A DNA stretch of 64,000 nt. Origin: Prochilodus magdalenae. Lineage: Eukaryota; Chordata; Actinopteri; Characiformes; Prochilodontidae. The stretch spans positions 107,656-171,655 of the forward strand of contig JAMWET010001236.1 in assembly GCA_024036415.1 (NCBI GenBank). The letters are read 5' to 3'. How positions within the stretch are numbered: the stretch's first letter is position 1; every line of letters starts with the position of its first letter. Made by a program: the position numbers and the translations under genes. This document shows positions 11,805 through 24,844 of the stretch, piece by piece. Under the pieces are notes generated by a model, which had not been told where the DNA came from, ran no database searches, and saw only the letters and a program-made list of their open reading frames with translations.

Positions 11805-11933
11805 GTGGGCCTGCTCTGAGGGGACACTTCCCAAGCTCTCTCCCTAAAGTGATAGTCCAGCAAAAAATCTAATTTACGCAGTTTTAATCCTAATCCCAAC
11901 GCAGATGATCAGCCAAGCCGTGTTTGGAGTTTC
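11805..11933 (+). other. Start of clec16a 3' UTR
   Basis: The untranslated sequence after the stop codon is soon interrupted by a TTAA-flanked miniature element (11934-12520). That element contains an AATAAA at 12111-12116. Another AATAAA is at 13522-13527. Which is used cannot be told from sequence. Confidence 0.4.
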
Positions 11934-12520
11934 TTAAAGGGCCCATATCCTGCATGTTCCTGTATTTCCCTATTCAGGTTGTCTTTCCCCCTGAGGTCCA
12001 TTTGTATGCCTTTATGTCAGTGTGCTGACATCTGATTGGCTGTGCCTCATTCAAAAAGTAGCAGCCCGCCCTAAAGCAGTCCCTGGGAGGGGCTACATTT
12101 CTGGATAATGAATAAAGGAATGTATCGTCACCGTCCAAAGAAAAACAGGTATCTCCAAAATGGCAACTTTACAGGAAAGGCCAAAAACCTCATTCAGTTT
12201 GAATGGAAGTCAATGGAACCAGACGTCTTTCCAAAACAGTTTTTGGTCGTTTCTGTTGGTCTATTCTTCATGGAATCTCCACACAGTGTAAACAGCAGCT
12301 CATGTGATCAAATGAGGCAGAAAAGTAAAAATCAACAAAAGTGGAGAGACATGTTTTACTTTGGACAGCGACGATATCAATTATATGGTCTTTGTGACAT
12401 CACAGAAACCCTGAATCTGAACAGGCTGTACCAGCGGCTTACTTTCCATGTAGGGCCTGTGTGGCCTGCGTCCATCACACGGTGTCCAGCTCGGTTTTTT
12501 TAATGATATGGGCCCTTTAA
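11934..12520. mobile_element. TTAA-flanked miniature inverted-repeat element, copy 1
   Basis: Both ends carry TTAA followed by inverted termini: TTAAAGGGCCCATATC on the left and GATATGGGCCCTTTAA on the right. A TTAA target fits a piggyBac-type origin, which is inferred from the ends only. No transposase is encoded. Internal words such as AATGGAACCAGACGTC recur at 47570-47700. Confidence 0.8.
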
Positions 12521-12863
12521 GTTCGGGATGGATGACTGCCGAACAGGCTATGTAGCCTGTATCCTGGTTATAATTGGGAATATTCATTTAATTAATTTAA
12601 CTGCACATTAATGGAGGATTAATAGCTTTGTTTGTTTACATCTCTTCCCAGCACAGTTCAAAGCGCACATAAACAAACATGAGCTGTTTATTAAAGTTGT
12701 GTAAATATTTGTTTATATTCAGTTTTCTTATCAGAGCATCAGGGTGAGTCATGGGGTGGGCCTGCAAGGAAGCCTGATAGTGCTGAAGCTACAAGGCTAG
12801 CGTAATATATAATGGAAGCTCATGTAGCACCATTTAGCATGGCGCTAACCGCGTGCCTCGTTG

Positions 12864-13186
12864 TTAAAGGGCCCATAGCTTGCGTTTTCCGTGCACGCCG
12901 AGCTCTGTTTATACCATATACGTTCTTTTATGTAACAAAATTCATTATAGTTTCACATTTCCTCTCCGTTCTTTATCCCATCAGGCAGAAACAGGCTGAG
13001 CCTTTATGCAAATGAGCTCAACTCTGATTGGCCATGCTTCAATCTAAAAGCATCCCTCCCGAAGCGGCCCTTATGTGGCATCTGTGTGAATGGACTAAAC
13101 TGCTGTAGGCTGAATAGGCAGATTTGTTCTTGTGCCGTCACAGATATGTTCATATACGGCATTGGTCCATGATATGGTGCCTTTAA
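12864..13186. mobile_element. TTAA-flanked miniature element, copy 2
   Basis: Left end TTAAAGGGCCCATA and right end ATATGGTGCCTTTAA form diverged terminal inverted repeats with TTAA at both edges. Internal sequence around TATGCAAATGAGCTC and GATTGGCCATGC is related to copy 1 and to a fragment at 43578-43665. Confidence 0.75.
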
Positions 13187-14570
13187 GATCATGTTAGCGC
13201 CATGCTAGCCCGATGCTAACCTCTGGCTGGGGATAGGCTTTTATGATTTGATGGCTGTGTTAGCCTAGTAGCTCCAGCTTAATTCTGAAGGGGCGCTAAA
13301 CGTGTCCTGGCTGATCCACTGCGGTTTAATAGTGTGGAAATGTGTAGATTCTGTTTTCGAGAGGACGATCGCTTTAACATACAGCCGTGTGCAGATGTTT
13401 GGGCGCCCCTGCTCACAGTCCATGTTTTTGTTGATGCTCTGAGTGTACGTGAGTGAACACAGCCCCCCTTTTAATGCACAGTTGCTGTTTTATTGACTGA
13501 ATTGAACAGATTTGGGCGAGAAATAAAACTCGAAATGCGGCCTGTGTGAAAGCTACAGCTTATATTTTATACTCTGAATAGAAAATTGGCACCAAAATTA
13601 GCAGGAAAAGTGTCATTTTTAAGTTTTAAGGTTTAAAGTCCCCCCTCAGGAAATCACCAAAAGATAAAGCTTGACCAGGGATGCTTGAACATGCGCATTC
13701 GACTGTATGGCTACCTGTGTACTTTACATGTACGCTTGTCTTTGTAGGTTCATTGGGGTGGCGACTGTGTTCAGCGCCTCCTAGACGCTGCGTTACTTGC
13801 CCGAGAACAGCGGAGCTCTCACGGGGACAATGGCACTGCTGATCGGTCGATAGTGTCCTGAAAGCACAGCTTTGTTTCTCCGTCTGAGCACCATTGTTTG
13901 TTTTCCTGTGCTGGTGCTGTATGTCTGGGCGAGGCAGGATGACCAGTGAATGAGTGGGTTTGTCCAGAACTGCGTGCTTGTGTGCGAAAGGAGGAGCAGC
14001 AGAGCAGGTTTGTTTTTATACATGTGTCTGAGCGGGATGAGCGAATGGCCGTCTCGACTTTTACCAGTCTTAACACTGAGGAATGTACAAAGACTTTCTT
14101 CTTCCTTTGTTCTTTTGGAGTTTGTCCAGCGGTGCTGTCGTCTGGAGGACTGTTTCACTCTGACTGCACGTGCTTTTGCACTTGTGTCATTTCTTTTCCT
14201 TGATTGAAAGTGAGCCTACAGCACTGTGGGAAAGCCAGAGACACTTCAGATGTTTAATTACGAGTTGAAATGATTAGGTACACGTTCATTGGTCGGTGTC
14301 AGGAAACACATATTGTTTGATGTGTCCATTTTCCCTCCTGTTAGTCTCAGGAGGCTCATTAAGATAGAGCTTGAAATACTTCTCACCTGTTCTTCTCTCT
14401 GTTTCTCACTGAGGAGGTTCTACACAGCTCCACGTTCTTTCAGACCCACAGCGTTGTCAGTAACTCCTTCAGGGTTACATACTGATTAGATATTATACTT
14501 TTTGCTGATGCTGAAAAATGAGGAAGTTGTACTTAATGCCTGTTTATTTAGATGGAAAATGGTATATACA
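13187..14570. other. Intergenic sequence, nothing recognised
   Basis: Short open frames occur on both strands around 13.8-14.2 kb. None has a recognisable domain, splice context or codon bias suggesting a gene. Confidence 0.5.
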
Positions 14571-14574
14571 CATA

Positions 14575-15545
14575 CATCAGCCATAACATTATTAGCTGGC
14601 AGAGATTTTTCTATATACATATACACACTCACAGATCAACCATGAAATCCACCTCCTTGTATCTGCTCCTACAGTCCATCTCATCAGCTCCACGGATCAT
14701 ACAGGACACTCTGTAGGTGTACAGGTCCAGACTGTAGTCCATCTGTTTCTCTGTGTACTGTATTACCCTGTTCTTTAATGGTCAGGACCCCCACAGGACC
14801 ACCACAGAGCAGGTAGTATGTGGGTGGTGGATCATTCTCAGCACTGCAGTGACACTGACGTGGTGGTGGTGTGTTAGTGTGTGTGGTGCTGGTGTGAGTG
14901 GATCAGACACAGCAGTGCTGCTGGAGTGTTGAGACACTGTGTCCACTCACTGTCCACTCTATTAGACACTCCTACCTTGCTGCTCCACCTTGTAGATGGA
15001 CAGTCAGAGACGATAGCTCATCTGCTGCTGCACAGTGCAGTGTTGGTCATCCTCTAGTCCTTCATCAGTGGTCACAGGACACTGCCCCACAGGACACTGC
15101 CCCACAGGACGCTGCCCACAGGACGCTGCCCACAGGACGCTGCCCCACAGGACACTGCCCCACAGGACACTGCCCACAGGACGCTGCCCCACAGGACGCT
15201 GCCCCACAGGACGCTGCCCACAGGACACTGCTGACTGGATAGTCTTGGTTGGTAGACAATCCACTGACTCGTCTGATCCACTCACACCAGCATGTCAGTG
15301 TCACTGCAGTGCTGAGAATGATCCACCACCCATTATACCTGCTCTGTGGGGGTCCTGTGGGGGTCCTGACCATTGAAGAACAGGGTAATACAGTACACAG
15401 AGAAACAGATGGACTACAGTCTGGACCTGTACACCTACAGAGTGTCCTATATGGTCAGTGGAGCTGATGAGATGAACAGTAAGTGTAGATACAAGAAGGT
15501 GGAGTTCATGTTATGACTGATCAGTGTGTATATACACACACACAT
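14575..15545. mobile_element. Fold-back (long inverted repeat) element, copy 1
   Basis: The left arm (about 14640-14850) carries CATACAGGACACTCTGTAGG and GTCCAGACTGTAGTCCATCT. The right arm (about 15290-15520) carries their reverse complements in reverse order. The arms enclose a small minisatellite (15064-15235). No protein is encoded. Related copies are at 24845-25655 and 54125-54740. It is a non-autonomous DNA transposon of a type common in fish; superfamily not determined. Confidence 0.85.
15064..15235 (+). repeat. Minisatellite inside the fold-back element
   Basis: Tandem units of about 13-15 bp of the form CCACAGGACACTGCC or CACAGGACGCTGCC, roughly twelve copies. They sit near the symmetry centre of the fold-back element. 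The Gln/Asp/Pro-rich open frames across them are artefacts. Confidence 0.9.
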
Positions 15546-15664
15546 ACACACACACGCGGGTGATCTCTGGTAATTTCACAGTGCTGTATATATGACGCTT
15601 TCCACCACCGGAACAGGCCTCACCTTTTAGTCTGGAATACTGAATCTGCTGAGGGCTGGAGCAC

Positions 15665-16200
15665 CTCCACACCTTTGATGGTTCCCCAAGGGTTCTATAG
15701 CAAAAGCACTGGTTCTATAGAGGGCCATGCACACTCATGACTCAAGGTGTTCCTTGCACAGTGAAATGGTTCTTCAGATGCATGGAGCGTTTGTTGTATA
15801 TGCGTCTATATAACAACAATAACGGGTTCTCCTGTTGTTCGGACCTGATGTTGTGACGATAGCAGAACCCTTTTTGGTGCTATATAAACCTAGAAACTGC
15901 CACCGCTGTCCAGAAAAGACAAGTATCTCAATATGTTTGTGGTTTTTAATGCATAAGTTAAGTTGTCCTGTACATTGTGTGTGAACCTCATGATGATTGG
16001 GCCGACAGGAAAGCTCCAGAACTCGTTTGAATAAAATACGTTTGCAGAAACTTGCGTTGAAAGTAAAGTACATTTTTTACGTTTTTCTTTGAGCAACATA
16101 TACACCATGTTCTCCAGCAATATGAAGAACCATACTGTGGGTTCTTTGAGGGTTCATGGGTCAGTATATATGGTCTACTGCAGAACCCTTAAAGGACCGT
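15665..16200. repeat. 'GGTTCT/AGAACC' interspersed repeat
   Basis: Contains many GGTTCT and AGAACC words, TTTTTGGTGCTATATAAACC, and an inverted counterpart toward the other end. Related sequence is at 19540-19765 and 48880-49000. This looks like an old miniature element with diverged inverted arms. Confidence 0.5.
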
Positions 16201-16912
16201 GTGTTTAGGAGGGTGTAGGTCATTTGTAACTCCCGTATCTGAATTCCATTCATTGAAAGGAAGGGAAACATGGATGTGCACACCGGTGTTCCCAGATCTG
16301 TCAGAACGTGTTTGGCGTCCAGATTCACTTCCACTGGATCTTATCTAGAAGTTAGTGCCCACATCACCAAGTCTGCGCCACCTTAATGAGGACCTAGATG
16401 CAGGTGGAGAAGGTTTGGTTGTCTATTTAAGAGTACGATTTGGGTGACTGTTGACTTCTAGTGTTTGCTGGAGGTCCCGTATCTCCGTCAGAGTAAAGGA
16501 GCTAACTGAGCTTGTCCCTGCCAGTTGACCACATCGGAGAACAAGTGTGTGTTTGGTATTTTGGTGAACACTTTATTTACTTCTCTTTCCTCTCAGTGCA
16601 AAAGAGCTAAACAGCTTTGAACAGGCGGCCCTCGTGGATCGTAACGTAAACAAGCTTTAGTGTTAAGTTGAATGTCTCCATGACTACTGACATAAACATA
16701 TGTAAATATTTCTGAAGGGTTATTCCAGCAGCCTCCTAATTGACCAAGTCAACTTTTGTGGCTCTTATTGTAATAAGGCTTTGTGGATGTTTGCTTCAGC
16801 TTTCATGAAAGGCTTGTGCAGGTGTCATGTAGCCAGAAAATTCAGCACTGCAGTTTGTGTTTCAGGCCTTGTCCACACAAACCTGGATATTGTTGACATT
16901 CATCACAAAGTA

Positions 16913-17565
16913 TCAGCTGCACCCAGAAGGAGGTGTGGGAGTGCAGGTGTGTTAGGAAGAAAGATAAAGGTGACCAGGATCAATAACTGATGATAAGTTT
17001 AGACTGATATGATCAATATTTATTGAGCTACACATACAGAAGTCTGTCTCTCAGTATGGCGTCGGGCCGCCGTGTTCGCTAACCCAACACGCCAGACGTC
17101 TCGGTATGGAGCTGTAGAGGTTCCTAATGGAGTCCTGTGATAATCCATCCCATGCAGCTTGAAGATCCTCACACAGTTCCTGCAGATGGTGTGGTAGGGG
17201 TGGAGGTGGAGGGACACCAGGTCTTCTGGACGTGTGACAACAAACCGTTCATCTTGGTGCTGACCACGGTGCCTCCGCACACGGATTCGTTGGGCGTCTC
17301 CACCAAGACTAAAGCGGGACTCGTCACTGAAGATGACCCGCTGCCATTCTGAGTCGCTCCATGACAGTCTGGTACGACACCACTGCAGTGTTTGGTGACG
17401 GTGACGTGGTGTTAAGGACAGTCGTGGTAACGGTCTGTGTGCATGTAGTCCTGCGTGGTGCAGACGTCTGCCAATGGTGCTGCCCTAACAGGATGGCTCC
17501 TGGAGGACACCACTGCTTTCTGATTGTCTGTAATCGTGGTTGTTGGGTCACTCCGCAAATGTTAG
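16913..17565 (-). mobile_element. Internally deleted Tc1-like transposon, copy B
   Basis: Reverse-strand copy of the family at 9596-10215, with the same VIFSDESRFSLGG block and the same switch from the VVTRPE region to the C-terminal tail. The outer end toward 16913 is the conserved GCTGCACCCAGAAGG found next to other copies. It is broken by substitutions and cannot code for active transposase. Confidence 0.85.
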
Positions 17566-17636
17566 ACAATTAGTTGGTTCTCCATCTTGGTAGTTTGTGT
17601 AGGATGAAGTAAAGCTCTACATGTGCCAGTCTGAAC

Positions 17637-19102
17637 AAAATTAGACTAAGAGTCTGCATGCGCTAAGAAATTCTAAAAGAAAGCAGATTAAAGGTCTACA
17701 TGTGCTGAGAATTCCAGAGGAAGACTGAGTAAGGGTCTACATGTGCTGAGAATTCCAGAAGAGGACTGAGTAACGGTCTACATGTGCTGAGAGTTCCATT
17801 GAGGACTGAGTAAGAGTCTACATGTGCTGAGAATTCCAGAAGAGTACTGAGTAAGGGTCTGCATGTGCTGAGAATTCCAGAAGAGTACTGAGTAAGGGTC
17901 TGCATGTGCTGAGAATTCCAGAAGAGGACTGAGTAAGGGTCTACATGTGCCGAGAATTCCAGAAGAGGACTGAGTAACGGTCTGCATGTGCCGAGAATTC
18001 CAGAAGAGGACTGAGTAACGGTCTGCATGTGCTGAGAATTCCAGAAGAGGACCGAGTAAGGGTCTACATGTGCTGAGAATTCCAGAAGAGGACCGAGTAA
18101 GGGTCTACATGTGCTGAGAATTCCAGAAGAGGACCAAGTAAGGGTCTACATGTCCTGAGAATTCCAGAAGAGGACCGAGTAAGAGTCTACATGTGCTGAG
18201 AATTCCAAAAGAGGACAGAGTAAGGGTCTACATGTGCTGAGAATTCCAGAAGAGGACTGAGTAAGGGTCTGCATGTGCTGAGAATTCCAGAAGAGGACTG
18301 AGTAAGGGTCTACATGTGCTAAGAATTCAAGAAGAGGACAGATTCGGGGTCAACATGTGCTGAGAATTCCAGAAGAAGACTGAGTAAGGGTCTACATGTG
18401 CTGAGAATTCCAGAAGAAGACTGAGTAAGGGTCTGCATGTGCTGAGAATTCCAAAAGAGTACTGAGTAAGGGTCTGCATGTGGTGAGAATTCCAGAAGAG
18501 GACTGAGTAAGGGTCTGCATGTGGTGAGAATTCCAGAAGAGGACTGAGTAAGGGTCTGCATGTGGTGAGAATTCCAGAAGAAGACTGAGTAAGGGTCTGC
18601 ATGTGGTGAGAATTCCAGAAGAGGACTGAGTAAGGGTCTGCATGTGGTGAGAATTCCAGAAGAGGACCGAGTAAGGGTCTACATGTGCTGAGAATTCCAG
18701 AAGAGGACTGAGTAAGGGTCTACATGTGCTGAGAATTCCAGAAGAGGACTGAGTAAGGGTCTACATGTGCTGAGAATTCCAGAAGAGGACTGAGTAAGGG
18801 TCTACATGTGCTGAGAATTCCAGAAGAGGACAGAGTAAGGGTCTACATGTGCTGAGAATTCCGAAAGAGGACAGAGTAAGGGTCTACATGTGCTGAGAAT
18901 TCCAGAAGAGGACAGAGTAAGGGTCTACATGTGCTGAGAATTCCAGAAGAGGACAGAGTAAGGGTCTACATGTGCTGAGAATTCCAGAAGAGGACAGAGT
19001 AAGGGTCTACATGTGCTGAGAATTCCAGAAGAGGACCGAGTAAGGGTCTGCATGTGCTGAGAATTCCAGAAGAGGACCGAGTCAGGGTCTGCATGTGCTG
19101 AG
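17637..19102 (+). repeat. 41-bp minisatellite, about 35 units
   Basis: The unit is about 41 bp, built from GGGTCTACATGTGCTGAG followed by AATTCCAGAAGAGGACTGAG and a short TAA link. Each unit carries an EcoRI-type GAATTC. Variants (CTACATG or CTGCATG, GTGCTG or GTGGTG, GACTGAG or GACCGAG) are clustered, as expected for local amplification. Minus-strand open frames are by-products. Confidence 0.95.
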
Positions 19103-21290
19103 AGGCAGCCCGCAGTAGGTGATACAATGCTTGACTATGTTTTTCTATTTTTTTTTTTTTTAACTTTCTAGATATGTGTGGACGGGGCCTGTAACACTGA
19201 TCGATTGATTACTCACTGGCATGGGCGTTCTGACTGGCATTAAGATAAGTGGGTAACAGGGCAGAAGACTACCTAACACCTACATTATCTCCTCATGACA
19301 ACTGGCATAAACACACATAAACACTTACCCACTTTACTTCGGTGGGCGCCGTTAGTCATAATGCGATCCATCAGGTGACGCTGATGGTTTTCTAGGTGTT
19401 GACACTTTCTGGGGTGAGATGACAGACTTTGTGTCTCAGCGTATGTCGCAGACTTAATGCTGACTGTGTGTTGTAGCCTGCTGAGTCGGGCTGATTGAGC
19501 ATTTTCTCCGGTTTACGATAAAGTGAGGCTTGTTTGAGTCTTTATAGGGTTTCCGCAGGTTCTCGTCGTCAGCAATACGTTGGAGAATGGAGAATATGCA
19601 CTGTACGTGGTTCTATAACAGTAAGAAGGTTCCTCTGTTGTTACAGGCCGTTTTGGTGCTATACAGAACCACATACAAAACATGTTCTCCATCAACCTGA
19701 AGAACCATTTCACCATGCAGATGACCATTTAAGCATGCACTTGATATAGAACCTCTTTACCCTGCAGAACCTTCAGTCTGAAGTGTGTAGGAAGTGTGTT
19801 ATTGAGTCTGTTGACTGTGACACATGACCTCCAGTGTTCCTCTGCTTTTATAGGCTTAAGGTGGTAGTAACTTCAGGCTCCTGCAGGTGGCGCTGCACGA
19901 GGACTATGGGGCTATACATCCCTGCGGGGTGTGAGTGACGGGATCCATAGATTGGGAAGAGGTGCTACAGTGCAGGGAATGTCTCGTTCCATGTGTGGAA
20001 AATGGCTCCAGAGCAGATGTTGATGATTGGCTAAAAGGAGGGACTGCATGTGGGCGTGGCCAAAGACCATAGTGTGAAGGAAGTAGCTGAATCTGCAGGT
20101 GTATGGAAGCATACGGTCATACGGGTCTACCAGCAGTGGATACAATCCCAGCCTACAGGGAATTCTTCTCGGGATTGGGCCAGGGAAGGCCTCCACCAAA
20201 TCTGGACCAGCTAACCAATTCTTTATGTGAGAGTGTCTGAACACTGACGTGGCTACATCCAGAACCTGGTCCAGTACATGCCCAATCCAGTCCCAGCTGT
20301 TATTGGTGCTGGTGGAGTGATTACACTCACTGTTAGGTGCGGGTCAGTCACAGGGGGCTCATGTTTTTGTTGATTGTGCTTTGATTTCTGCTGGTCTTTC
20401 CACCAAACCTACATTCCCTCACTCCTGAATACAAACTGCAATCAACGTATCTGTAAACAAAGCCGCTCAGGGACTGTCTAAACAGTGCTGAACACATTTC
20501 TCATGTACTCAACCAAAATAAGGCCAGACCGCCTCAGATCACGCCTGATAAACAGAGTGTCTTTCTTTTAAGCTTCCCAGTTAAATCCAGGAGACGTGTG
20601 CTTTGGCCTTCTTCTAGTTAAATACATGGGAAATAGATTATCCACGGTTCCTGAGGCTACAGCTCTGGTGATGGCCGAGTTTGCCTCTGTGTCTAATGAG
20701 AGAGAAGATGTGGGTCTGGTCATTTTGGGCGTTTATTTCATGAGAAATTGAGGAGAGAAAATTACACATTCAGGACAAAACCGAACTTCACCCACTGCTG
20801 CGGGGAAGGCGGTGAAAACGTCGCAGTGTGAGGTTCAGCTGAGCTTCTTTCAGCCTTCACAGCCTGGTCTGTTCCTTTCCAGCTGATTCCAGTTTGTTTA
20901 CTGTGACGGTTATAGTGGTGTTATTTGTGGTACCAGCTCAAAACTTATGGACCAATCAGACTGAGCCACTGAGCCAACTGATCATTATGCCCACCTTATT
21001 ATTCGCTCCTCCCATTCCAGCACTGAAGTCTGAGCACATCAGCTTCCCGTTAATCACCTCACCATTAGCTGCTTATATGGTCTCGTTAGTAACTCTTTAC
21101 TTCAAGGGTGGATACATAAGACATTCATAACATCTTACATAAACACTTTATAACGTGTTAATTAAAATGTCCATGAATATGTAATTAGGTGTTTATGCAA
21201 GATGTTATGAATGTGTTATATAGACACCTTTTAAGTGAAGTGTTATCGTCTCTTATATCACTGAGTTCTACCCTCGTTAGTAGGCAGAGC
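19103..21290. other. Intergenic; old transposon remnants
   Basis: Around 19540-19765 lies a diverged GGTTCT/AGAACC repeat. Around 19916-20260 is sequence related in reverse to 4120-4212, with a helix-turn-helix-like translation near 20090-20200. That part could be a Tc1-type remnant but is too broken to classify. Nothing is recognised from 20300 to 21290. Confidence 0.4.
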
Positions 21291-21294
21291 ATTT

Positions 21295-22235
21295 AGCAGA
21301 AAAGCCAACCCAATCCAACCCACACCAATCCAATCCAAACCCAGTCCAGTCCAGTCCAAACCCAGCCCGATACAACCCAATCCAATCCAAACCCTGTCCA
21401 GTACAACACAAAGCCAGTTCACCCAGCCCATACCAAACCAAAGCCAGTCCGATACAACACAAAGCCAGTTCAACCCAGCCCAATCCGAACCCAACCCAAT
21501 CCAAAACCAGCCCAATCCAACCAAGCCCAATCCGAACCCAACCCAATCCAACCAAGCCCAATCCAAACCCAGCCCAATCCAACCAAGCCCAATCCGAACC
21601 CAACCCAATCCAACAAAGCCCAATCCAACCAAGCCCAATCCAAACCAAGCCCAATCCAAACCCAACCCAACCCAGTCCAGTCCAAACCCAGCCGATACAA
21701 CCCAACCCAATCTAATCCAAACCCAGTCCAGTACAACACAAAGCCAGTTCAACCCAGCTCAATCCAAACCAAACCCAGTCCAATACAACACAGTCAGTCA
21801 ACCCAGCCCAATCCAAACCAAGCCCAATCCAAACCCAGCCCAATCCAAACAAGCCCAATCTGAACCCAGTCCAGTACAACACAAAGCCAGTTCAACCCAG
21901 CTCAATCCAAACCAAACCCAGTCCAATACAACACAGTCAGTCAACCCAGCCCAATCCAAACCAAGCCCAATCCAAACCCAGCCCAATCCAAACAAGCCCA
22001 ATCTGAACCCAGTCCGATACAACACAAAGCCAGTTTAACCCAGCCCAATCCAACAAAGCCCAATCCAACAAAGCCAAATCCCAACCAAGCCTAATCCCAA
22101 CCAAAACCAATCCCAACCAAGCCCAATCCCAACCAAGCCCAATCCAAACCCAGCCCAATCCAAACCAAGCCCAAACCAAGCCCAATCCAAACCCAGCCCA
22201 AACCAAGCCCAATCCAAACTAAGCCAAACCGTTAC
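21295..22235 (+). repeat. CCCAATCCAA-type simple satellite
   Basis: About 940 bp built from short blocks CCCAATCCAAA, CCCAACCCAA, ACCAAGCC and AGTACAACACAAAGCCAG in irregular order. There is a higher-order duplication: 21730-21890 closely resembles 21870-22040. The minus strand is rich in TTGGG runs. The Trp/Gly/Leu-rich minus-strand open frames are artefacts. Confidence 0.95.
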
Positions 22236-22239
22236 TGGA

Positions 22240-23390
22240 ATTAACCCTACTGGGGGTTTTAACCTTAGTTGTGTAGATAGATCCCAGATTTAACACACAA
22301 GGACACAAGCACAATCATAATGGATCGTTAGCCCGGCACTACACTGTTATAAACATACAGTGTTATTAGAACACCGGTACAGAGAAGGCAGTGACATGGG
22401 AAGGGGGCATGTAGCGTTTAGCTTATAGCTGGCTACTGTTTTAGGGGATGGCGTCGGCTTTGATTGATTCACAGTAGCAATAGCAGTGTCCAACCCACTC
22501 GAGATGTTTCATTTCACCCTCGAAGGGAAGAGTCACAGACAGAGTCTAACAGAGCTTATGTCAGTAGTCATAACAAGCTTATGCCGCATTATAAACACTG
22601 CCCCACAGTAACCTGCTGTTCGGAATTCTTTATATTTGAGGACAGGACGCTGGCGGAACGGCTCAGTGCACCAAATCATACAGCCTCGTCATCCAACTGT
22701 GTGGAATCTGTTATCCCTGATCTGCAATAAGTTCTTTTTCCAGAGTGGGCTTGTGTATTTCAGTAGTGAGCGTGGGAACCAGCGTCAGGAATACGGTCGA
22801 TTGTTTATCAGTAGTGCACAGGAAGTGCGTGTGCTCTGTATGTCTCTCTGGGAGAGTGATCTATAGGGAAGAGTTGGCAGAATTTTCTAAACCGTGAAAA
22901 GCAATACAGCTAATTGTGTTAACTCCTGCAGGAATTTGATTCTAATTTCCGTCTCTATTAAAAACCAAACACACAAACGGAAAGGTGAAACGAGGTGTTT
23001 GATTGTATACGCTGTATAAACCGCTACTAATCGGCTCCTTTACCTGAAGACATTAAAGACATGCAATAAATTATTCTACGTAAGTTAAGCGTCGTGTTTT
23101 GCTTCCAGATCTGATCTCAGCTTTCCTGAGGTTCCCTGGACGGCTGCCGCTGTTATCTGTAATTGTGCTCTTGTGCGGATTTCCCGTAGCTTCCTGCAAA
23201 CTGCTGAATTATGCTGTTTACTTCCCAGTTTCTCAGATTCCTGTGAATTGTGTAGTGGCTTGGCGTTCCGGATTTCTCAGAGGTTTGCCATGAACCACAA
23301 CCACCCGGGATGTTCCCTAAACCCAATACCAGTAAACGTTCCGGTGCTGACCCGGGCTAATTTCTCAGGAGGTCCACTGGTGGCACTGGT
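22240..23390. other. Intergenic, nothing recognised
   Basis: Short open frames only. No domain or repeat family was identified. Confidence 0.5.
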
Positions 23391-23394
23391 CAAT

Positions 23395-23640
23395 CGATCA
23401 ATGTTTATTTGTATAGCGCTTTTTACAACCAACGTCATCTCAAAGTTAATGTACAGACATTTGAGGGTGGGTGGGTGGAAACCGGGTCCAAGCCCCCCTT
23501 GAGAAAGCCAGAGGCGACAGTGGTGAGGAAAAACTCTCTTGAGAAAGGAAGAGACCTCGAGAGGCAGCAGGCTCAAGGGCGGAACCCAACCTCCTCAGGT
23601 CGAACCCGGATGAGACGAGAAAGACAGACCTAATATTAGA
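23395..23640 (+). mobile_element. Common teleost interspersed repeat
   Basis: Carries TTTATTTGTATAGCGCTTTT, then CCAGAGGCGACAGTGG and GAGGAAAAACTCTC. I recognise this combination as a repeat found in many fish genomes. The probable LINE origin is from memory. A diverged reverse copy is at about 30895-31075. Confidence 0.7.
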
Positions 23641-24844
23641 AGAACATCTATTAGATCCAGTCTGATTAGACCCAGTCTGATTAGACCCAGTCTGATTAGT
23701 CCAGTAACTGCAACATGGAGCCGACCATAGATAGAGTTCATGATCAGAGCCAGACGCCGGTCAGTGTAAGGTTGTGGTCATGCCGGGTGATGAAACAAGG
23801 CAGGAGACCCACAGTGGCGCTGATGTTCAGGTGCCTCTAGCCGTTCTGGGGGTTCTGGTGTGATTGCTCCGGAGAAATGTCATTCCAGTGAATGTCATTG
23901 CACTGGTGGCACAACAGACCACCCAACACTACATCTCCTGTCATATCCGATAACTTACAGGTCCGGAAATACTGGGAACATTGATTGAGCCATTGCTGTT
24001 TCGCTGTTTATCTCAGCGTATTGGAATTTAGATGAATACTAAGACTACTCCGCTTTATTCCGAGGCTGTTTACATCCAAACCGGATGCACAGTGTTGGAA
24101 TAATAGCCATTTCCGTACAACATTCCCGCATGTAAAGTAGTTAGGCTAAACTAACGGTCCCAAATGATGATGTCATTTTTCATAGGCAGTTGGATATTGC
24201 CCTCGGTGGAGCCTGGAAGTCTGGGAACCGTGAAGATCACCAGACGCTGGATTCCTTCCGTGGCTATGAAGCTCCTGGAAGGCTCTTACTGCAGTTCCTG
24301 CTTTTTCTTGGAGAGCTTCACCTTCAGCTAAACCCATGACCCAGTTTGAACAGCACAGTGGGGTTTTCCTGGATGCCTCCAGCCATCGCGTGGATCAGCC
24401 GCACCTGATGGAAGCAGTGGGTGGACTGAGGTCGAGTTGTTGATTCCGCCTGTATAAAACTATCCAGCCTCATTATCTGGAGCTGCTTTCGCAGTATGTT
24501 CCGGCTCCTCTGTGCCGTCCAGTGAGTGTTGGAGCACCTGGCTGATAATGGAGCAGAAAATTCCTCCTTCTTCCATATCCATATATCTGTGGAGCTGCCT
24601 TAAAACGAGTACAATGGGGTCCTTTAGTTTACACGAGTCGAGGAAGTGAAATTCCACTAATGTTGACATGGAAATGCAAAGTCAGGCTCCAGCGTGTCCC
24701 TTAAACAATGCAGTTTACAGCTGAAGGAAATAAAGACGGGTACCGGCGTCCCACACCAGGAAGGAAACAGGAATGGTTTTACAGGCCTCCAGCACAAATA
24801 GCAATAGCACGAACAAACAGCACGCAGGGTAGGAAAACACACTG

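Noticed and set aside
13793..14207. Overlapping frames on both strands as a possible rmi2 or other gene
   Set aside because: No OB-fold or other recognisable sequence, and no conserved splice sites.
17696..18643. Repeated open frames on the minus strand (LLEFSAHVDPYS)
   Set aside because: By-product of the 41-bp array. Three phases are open at once, which is not a coding signal.
21258..22217. Trp/Gly/Leu-rich minus-strand frames resembling membrane proteins
   Set aside because: Translation of the CCCAATCC satellite in several frames.
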